From Comamonadaceae bacterium (lineage in GTDB: Bacteria > Pseudomonadota > Gammaproteobacteria > Burkholderiales > Burkholderiaceae_C), in contig CANHLD010000024.1 in the NCBI GenBank assembly GCA_947461325.1, forward strand, positions 1 through 16,264: a stretch of 16,264 bases of DNA. Reading direction: 5' to 3'. Within the stretch, counting starts at the first letter, position 1. The number at the start of each line of letters is the position of its first letter. Made by a program: the position numbers and the translations under genes. The notes below the pieces were generated by a model. The model ran no database searches, was not told the DNA's origin, and saw only the letters and a list, made by a program, of their open reading frames with translations. Below are positions 12,892 through 16,264 of this stretch, one piece after another.

Positions 12892-14240
12892 TAGGATTGG
12901 CGAACCGCCAGCCATTCTTCCAAGTAATGGATATTGGTGCCGCCACTGATGAAGCCCGGGTCATCCATCAGTTCTCGGTGCAACGCAATATTGGTGCTGA
13001 TACCTTCCACCACGGTCTCGCCCAAAGCCGTGCGCATGCGAGCGAGTGCGTGTTCACGCGTATCTCCATGCACAATGATTTTGCCAATCATGGAGTCGTA
13101 ATTGGAGGGCACAAAATAATTGGTGTACACATGTGAATCCACACGAACACCGGGACCACCCGGTGGATGCCACATGGTGATGCGTCCGGGTGAGGGTGTG
13201 AACTTGAACGGGTCCTCGGCATTCACACGGCATTCAATCGCGTGACCTTTGATTTCAATTTGCCGCTGTGTGTAAGGCAGTTTCATGCCGGAGGCCGTCA
13301 TGATCTGTGTTTTGACAATATCCACACCGGTGATAAATTCAGTGACTGGGTGCTCGACTTGCACACGGGTGTTCATCTCAATGAAATAGAACTCTCCGTT
13401 TTCATACAAAAACTCAAACGTACCGGCGCCACGGTAACCCATTTTTTTACAGGCTGCCACGCAGCGCTCACCGATGCGTTCAATCAATTTACGCGCAATA
13501 CCGGGGGCAGGCGCTTCTTCAATGACTTTTTGGTGGCGGCGCTGCATGGAGCAGTCGCGCTCACCCAGATAAATGGCGTTTTTGAAGTTATCAGCGAGTA
13601 TTTGAATTTCAATGTGCCGCGGGTTTTGCAAAAACTTTTCCATGTAAACCGCCGGATTGCCAAAGGCTGCACCGGCCTCGGCTTTGGTGGTTTGTACGGC
13701 ATGTATCAAAGCCGCTTCGTTGTGCACGACACGCATGCCGCGACCGCCGCCGCCGCCGGCCGCTTTGATGATGACCGGGTAACCCACAGATTTACCGATC
13801 CGGCGTATTTCTGCCGGGTCGTCCGGCAACTCGCCGTCTGAGCCGGGAACACAAGGTACGCCAGCCTTGATCATGGCATGCTTGGCAGACACCTTGTCTC
13901 CCATCATGCGGATGGATTCAGGCGTAGGTCCGATAAAAACAAAGCCGCTTTTCTCTACCCGCTCGGCAAAGTCAGCGTTTTCACTCAAAAACCCGTAACC
14001 GGGATGAATGGCTTGGGCATCGGTTACTTCTGCCGCAGAAATGATGGCCGGCATATTCAGGTAACTTTGAGCGGAAGCCGCTGGACCAATACACACAGCC
14101 TCTTCGGCCAACTTGACATATTTGGCTTCACGGTCAGCTTCGGAATAGACCACCACAGCTTCAACACCGAGTTCCTTGCAGGCGCGCTGTATGCGAAGTG
14201 CTATTTCGCCCCGGTTGGCGATCAGAATCTTTTTAAACAT
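12891..14240 (-). CDS. accC: AccC, biotin carboxylase subunit of acetyl-CoA carboxylase
   Basis: AccC carboxylates the biotin on AccB using ATP and bicarbonate, the first half of malonyl-CoA formation. It has 449 residues, like E. coli AccC, and numbering coincides: Lys116, Lys159, the glycine-rich loop GGGGG (162-166), His209, Lys238, Glu276, Glu288, Asn290, Arg292 and Arg338 are all present. Domains are the N-terminal biotin carboxylase fold (MFKKILIANRGEIALRI), the ATP-grasp core (about 115-330) and the C-terminal domain (about 335-445, HAIECRVNAEDP). It starts 9 bases after accB and overlaps prmA by one base. No residue needed for activity appears to be missing. Confidence 0.98.
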   Translation of the reverse strand: MFKKILIANRGEIALRIQRACKELGVEAVVVYSEADREAKYVKLAEEAVCIGPAASAQSYLNMPAIISAAEVTDAQAIHPGYGFLSENADFAERVEKSGFVFIGPTPESIRMMGDKVSAKHAMIKAGVPCVPGSDGELPDDPAEIRRIGKSVGYPVIIKAAGGGGGRGMRVVHNEAALIHAVQTTKAEAGAAFGNPAVYMEKFLQNPRHIEIQILADNFKNAIYLGERDCSMQRRHQKVIEEAPAPGIARKLIERIGERCVAACKKMGYRGAGTFEFLYENGEFYFIEMNTRVQVEHPVTEFITGVDIVKTQIMTASGMKLPYTQRQIEIKGHAIECRVNAEDPFKFTPSPGRITMWHPPGGPGVRVDSHVYTNYFVPSNYDSMIGKIIVHGDTREHALARMRTALGETVVEGISTNIALHRELMDDPGFISGGTNIHYLEEWLAVRQS

Positions 14241-14249
14241 GTCCGGGGA

Positions 14250-14714
14250 TCACTCGATGATGAAAAGAGATTGACCGTACTCGACAGCCTGGCCGTTGAC
14301 CACCATGATGCGCGTGACTGTTCCACTTTTGTCAGCCTCGATTTCATTGAGGATTTTCATTGCTTCAATGATGCAAATGGTGTCGCCTTCATTGACCACA
14401 CTGCCCACTTGGACAAAGGGTTTGGCTTCCGGACTGGACGCTGTGTAAAACGTGCCCACCATGGGCGACTTGACGATATGGCCGCTGATGGAGGCCGGTT
14501 CGGCCGCAGCAGGCGTTGCAGGTGTCGCCGCCGATCCATCCACTGACGCGGCAGGCACTGGTGCAGCCACGATCACGGGTGCGGCCACGGCCACAGGAGC
14601 GCCAACCGGACCTTTGACAATACGAACCTTGCCCTCGGCTTCGGTGATCTCAAGTTCAGACACATTAGACTCGGAGACCAAGTCGATCAGAGTTTTAAGT
14701 TTTCTTAAGTCCAT
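14250..14714 (-). CDS. accB: AccB, biotin carboxyl carrier protein
   Basis: AccB carries the biotin that shuttles CO2 between biotin carboxylase and carboxyltransferase. The 154-residue protein begins MDLRKLKTLIDLVSESNVSE, a short N-terminal domain. Then comes an Ala/Pro/Val-rich flexible linker (about 37-75) and a biotinyl domain (about 76-154), with Lys120 in EAMKILNEIE as the biotinylated residue. The thumb segment between TASSPEAKPF and VQVGSVV matches bacterial AccB. It is the first gene of the tightly packed accB-accC-prmA run and is separated from tlpA by 88 bases, where its own promoter could lie. The residue after EAMK is Ile rather than the Met or Leu of well-known homologues, a mild change. 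Confidence 0.98.
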   Translation of the reverse strand: MDLRKLKTLIDLVSESNVSELEITEAEGKVRIVKGPVGAPVAVAAPVIVAAPVPAASVDGSAATPATPAAAEPASISGHIVKSPMVGTFYTASSPEAKPFVQVGSVVNEGDTICIIEAMKILNEIEADKSGTVTRIMVVNGQAVEYGQSLFIIE

Positions 14715-14755
14715 ATAACTTGCAGTGAATTGCTGTTAATAAGCTGCTAATTTAC

Positions 14756-14775
14756 ACCATTTTCAAAACAATGGT
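14756..14775. repeat. Inverted repeat in the tlpA-accB gap
   Basis: ACCATT and AATGGT are 6-base arms separated by 8 bases in the 88-base gap upstream of accB. On the minus strand TTGAAA lies inside it, but I found no good -10 at a proper distance. There is no T-run, so it is not a standard terminator. It may be an operator or chance. Confidence 0.25.
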
Positions 14776-14802
14776 CTGGCTCCACATAAACGGGATCTGG
14801 CT

Positions 14803-15345
14803 TCAGTTCCAGGAACGAATATCGCTGTCCGACAGTTTACCAAGTTTACGCTGCAGCAAACCACCCTGTGAATCTATCACTAAAGTAAACGGTAAACCGC
14901 CTTCTTGGTTACCCAATGCGGTCATAAGGGCCGTACCATTCAAACCAGCCAGACCGATGGCATATTCTACCGGGTGCTGGGTTAAAAACCGCTTAACGGC
15001 GCTGGGCTGATCTATAGCCAATCCAAGAACTTGCCAGTTTTTAGCTGCATTTTCTTGAAAGAAGGTGTTCAATAAAGGCATTTCCTCGACACAAGGGGTA
15101 CACCAAGTTGCCCAAAAGTTGATCACCAGCGGGCGGTTTTTAAACTCAAGGAGTTTCAAGGGCGAGCCATCTGGTCGTTCGAATTCCGCGCTCCACAAGG
15201 CGTCCGTCATGGCAGGCGGCAGTTGCTGAGACTGGCTGCGCCACCAGGCTGCGCCCACACCAGCAGCCAAGGCGCCTGCTGCCACAGCCACAAAGCTACG
15301 CCTGCTTTGGCTAAAGTTGCTTGGTTTATCAATGTCTTGGGTCAT
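14803..15345 (-). CDS. TlpA-like thiol:disulfide oxidoreductase, probable Tat substrate
   Basis: This 180-residue thioredoxin-fold protein has the redox motif WCTPC (81-85, Cys82 and Cys85) in INFWATWCTPCVEEMPLL and a cis-proline at Pro152 (GGLPFTLVID). This is the TlpA/ResA/DsbE type of periplasmic reductant. The N-terminus carries SRRSFVAVAAGALAAGVGA (14-32): the twin arginines Arg15-Arg16 with Phe at the right spacing look like a Tat signal, perhaps an uncleaved anchor. In this family, members reduce apocytochrome c or copper-site proteins; the actual partner is not shown here. The ATG overlaps the stop of the upstream unknown gene by 4 bases (ATGA), so the two are likely co-translated. 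Confidence 0.9.
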   Translation of the reverse strand: MTQDIDKPSNFSQSRRSFVAVAAGALAAGVGAAWWRSQSQQLPPAMTDALWSAEFERPDGSPLKLLEFKNRPLVINFWATWCTPCVEEMPLLNTFFQENAAKNWQVLGLAIDQPSAVKRFLTQHPVEYAIGLAGLNGTALMTALGNQEGGLPFTLVIDSQGGLLQRKLGKLSDSDIRSWN

Positions 15346-15935
15346 GCGGCATTGTCCACCAAGCGCTGCAATCCATCGATATCCCCGCGCATAGGCTTGC
15401 CGCGGCTGTCGGACAGCAGCGCGCCGCGCAAATCGTCATAGCCATAAACCATCAGGTGCACACCAATGTCTTCATTCAATACCGGGCAGCGGCTGTGTAT
15501 GCTGAGTGCGTCCACAGTCTCACCTCGAAAACCGCTGACCGAGCTGACCTCAAAACGCACCCCTTTGTCCAGCAGCAGCAATTCGGCTTGTTTACTGTCA
15601 TCACAAAATAATTGAATGTAAATATCCGATAAACGCGTGGCGGTTCCGCGCCAGACGGCACCGCTCAAGTGGGGTCGGAATTCCTCCAAACGCCGCATCC
15701 AAGTCAGTGCCAATTGACGCAAGGCCAACAATTCTTGCGGTTGCGTGTCTGCACAAAACAATTGCACATAGTCAAAAACTTCTTGCTCCAGCAAGTCGTT
15801 ATCTGGCAATGCCTGGCGCTGGGATAAACCAAGTTCACGCACAGCCCGGCGCTTGGCTGGTCCAAATTCCAACCCCTCTTCCACCACCAAGCGGGCGGCG
15901 GTGGCGGCAATTTCCTGTTTGATATTGCTAGACAT
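15342..15935 (-). CDS. Conserved protein of unknown function
   Basis: I start this at the ATG of 15935 (197 residues, MSSNIKQEIAATAARLVVEE); the open frame reaches a TTG at 15962. There is no signal peptide or membrane segment, so it is probably cytoplasmic. The first 55 residues are helical and basic (EFGPAKRRAVRELGL). The middle holds LFCADTQPQELLALRQLAL and AVWRGTATRLSDIYIQLFCD, whose G-T-x-x-R-x-S-D pattern recalls a nucleotidyltransferase-like core, but I cannot confirm an active site. The C-terminal part includes GVHLMVYGYDDLRGALLSDS. To my memory similar proteins sit between mpl and tlpA in many Burkholderiales. It is divergent from mpl and overlaps tlpA by 4 bases. Function not assigned. 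Confidence 0.82.
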   Translation of the reverse strand: MSSNIKQEIAATAARLVVEEGLEFGPAKRRAVRELGLSQRQALPDNDLLEQEVFDYVQLFCADTQPQELLALRQLALTWMRRLEEFRPHLSGAVWRGTATRLSDIYIQLFCDDSKQAELLLLDKGVRFEVSSVSGFRGETVDALSIHSRCPVLNEDIGVHLMVYGYDDLRGALLSDSRGKPMRGDIDGLQRLVDNAA

Positions 15936-15979
15936 GGGATCGATTGTGACCTGAACAGACAAAACCGCAGCGGCTTTCA

Positions 15980-15995
15980 GGGCTTGGGTAAGCCC
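15980..15995. repeat. Inverted repeat between the unknown gene and mpl
   Basis: GGGCTT-GGGT-AAGCCC has perfect 6-base arms and lies mid-way in the 90-base divergent gap (15936-16025). It could be an operator shared by both directions. No T-run follows on either strand. Confidence 0.3.
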
Positions 15996-16011
15996 GACAA
16001 GCAGTGACTTC

Positions 16012-16017
16012 TACAAT
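16012..16017 (+). promoter_or_regulatory. Possible -10 element of mpl
   Basis: TACAAT differs from the -10 consensus at one base and ends 8 bases before the mpl ATG. No good -35 lies at 16-18 bases upstream. If used, transcription would begin at or next to the ATG, giving a leaderless or nearly leaderless mRNA, which agrees with the lack of a Shine-Dalgarno. Confidence 0.3.
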
Positions 16018-16025
16018 GCACTTCC

Positions 16026-16264
16026 ATGCACATACATATATTAGGCATTTGCGGCACCTTCATGGGCGGTCTGGCCGCCTTGGCCTGCGAAGCCGGTCAC
16101 CGGGTCACCGGATGCGACACCGGCGTTTACCCCCCGATGAGCGACCAATTGCGCGCCTTAGGCATTGAATTGATTGAGGGCTACAGCGCTGAACAGTTGA
16201 GCTTAAACCCCGACATGTTTGTCGTAGGCAATGTGGTGTCACGCGCCCGCACAGTTGATGGCTC
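16026..16264 (+). CDS. mpl: Mpl, murein tripeptide ligase, 5' end only
   Basis: Mpl joins the recycled tripeptide L-Ala-gamma-D-Glu-meso-DAP to UDP-MurNAc in the cytoplasm, returning it to peptidoglycan synthesis. The gene runs off the right edge after 79 codons. The start MHIHILGICGTFMGGLAAL is the typical Mpl N-terminus: a Rossmann-like beta strand and the GICGTFMGG loop that binds the UDP part. CDTGVYPPMSDQLRALGIEL follows as expected. The ATG at 16016 is out of frame, which fixes the start at 16026. The ATP-binding and ligase domains lie outside the window. It acts in the same recycling route as AmpD at 4554-5123. Confidence 0.95.
   Translation, partial: MHIHILGICGTFMGGLAALACEAGHRVTGCDTGVYPPMSDQLRALGIELIEGYSAEQLSLNPDMFVVGNVVSRARTVDG

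Noticed and set aside
13242..14546. Long plus-strand open frames opposite accC and accB
   Set aside because: accC and accB on the minus strand have every catalytic residue; the plus frames are their complementary shadows.
1..16264. A mobile element, phage segment, defence island or other undescribed multi-gene system
   Set aside because: No transposase, integrase, tRNA-flanked insertion, toxin-antitoxin pair or abrupt composition change is visible; nearly all genes belong to well-known chromosomal families.

Overview
This window looks like a chromosomal core region of a betaproteobacterium, most likely order Burkholderiales and close to Comamonadaceae. The evidence is the gene order (ffh, ypjD-type ccsA, PP0621 family, ampD, nrdA, nrdB, histone H1-like, then accB-accC-prmA-DUF3426-kinase, tlpA, mpl), a NrdA with two ATP-cones, and an H1-like protein ending in a WPFPT-type tail. 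Base composition is near 50% GC by eye, lower than in most of that family. I cannot name a genus. Nothing looks like a phage, plasmid, insertion sequence, CRISPR array or defence island.

Left part (1-3519): the 5' end of miaB (minus) faces a small orphan cupin gene (plus). A membrane-anchored alpha-carbonic anhydrase with a long N-terminal extension follows. It converges on ffh (minus, SRP GTPase) across a strong bidirectional terminator.

Middle part (3520-10400, all plus): ypjD/ccsA, a PP0621-family zinc-site membrane protein and ampD are tightly packed. A 243-base gap holds two NrdR boxes 32 bp apart, laid over a good sigma70-type promoter. Then come nrdA and nrdB, the class Ia ribonucleotide reductase. 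Each nrd gene is followed by a long RNA hairpin containing G-U pairs. A lysine/alanine-rich H1-like gene built on a 30-bp tandem repeat closes this part with a strong terminator.

Right part (10397-15935, all minus): read in transcription order, a conserved unknown gene overlaps tlpA by 4 bases. After 88 bases come accB, accC, prmA, a DUF3426 zinc-ribbon membrane protein and a PfkB-family kinase, with gaps of -1 to 22 bases. The cluster combines fatty-acid synthesis entry (biotin carboxyl carrier and biotin carboxylase), L11 methylation and less well defined functions. The 5' end of mpl (plus) starts at 16026, divergent from the unknown gene; with ampD it gives the window two peptidoglycan-recycling genes.

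Most of the window is ordinary housekeeping DNA. The items most worth a second look are the NrdR-box/promoter layout, the post-nrdA and post-nrdB hairpins, the carbonic anhydrase extension, the repeat tract in the H1-like gene, and the lack of aroQ between tlpA and accB. I found no convincing undescribed multi-gene system.
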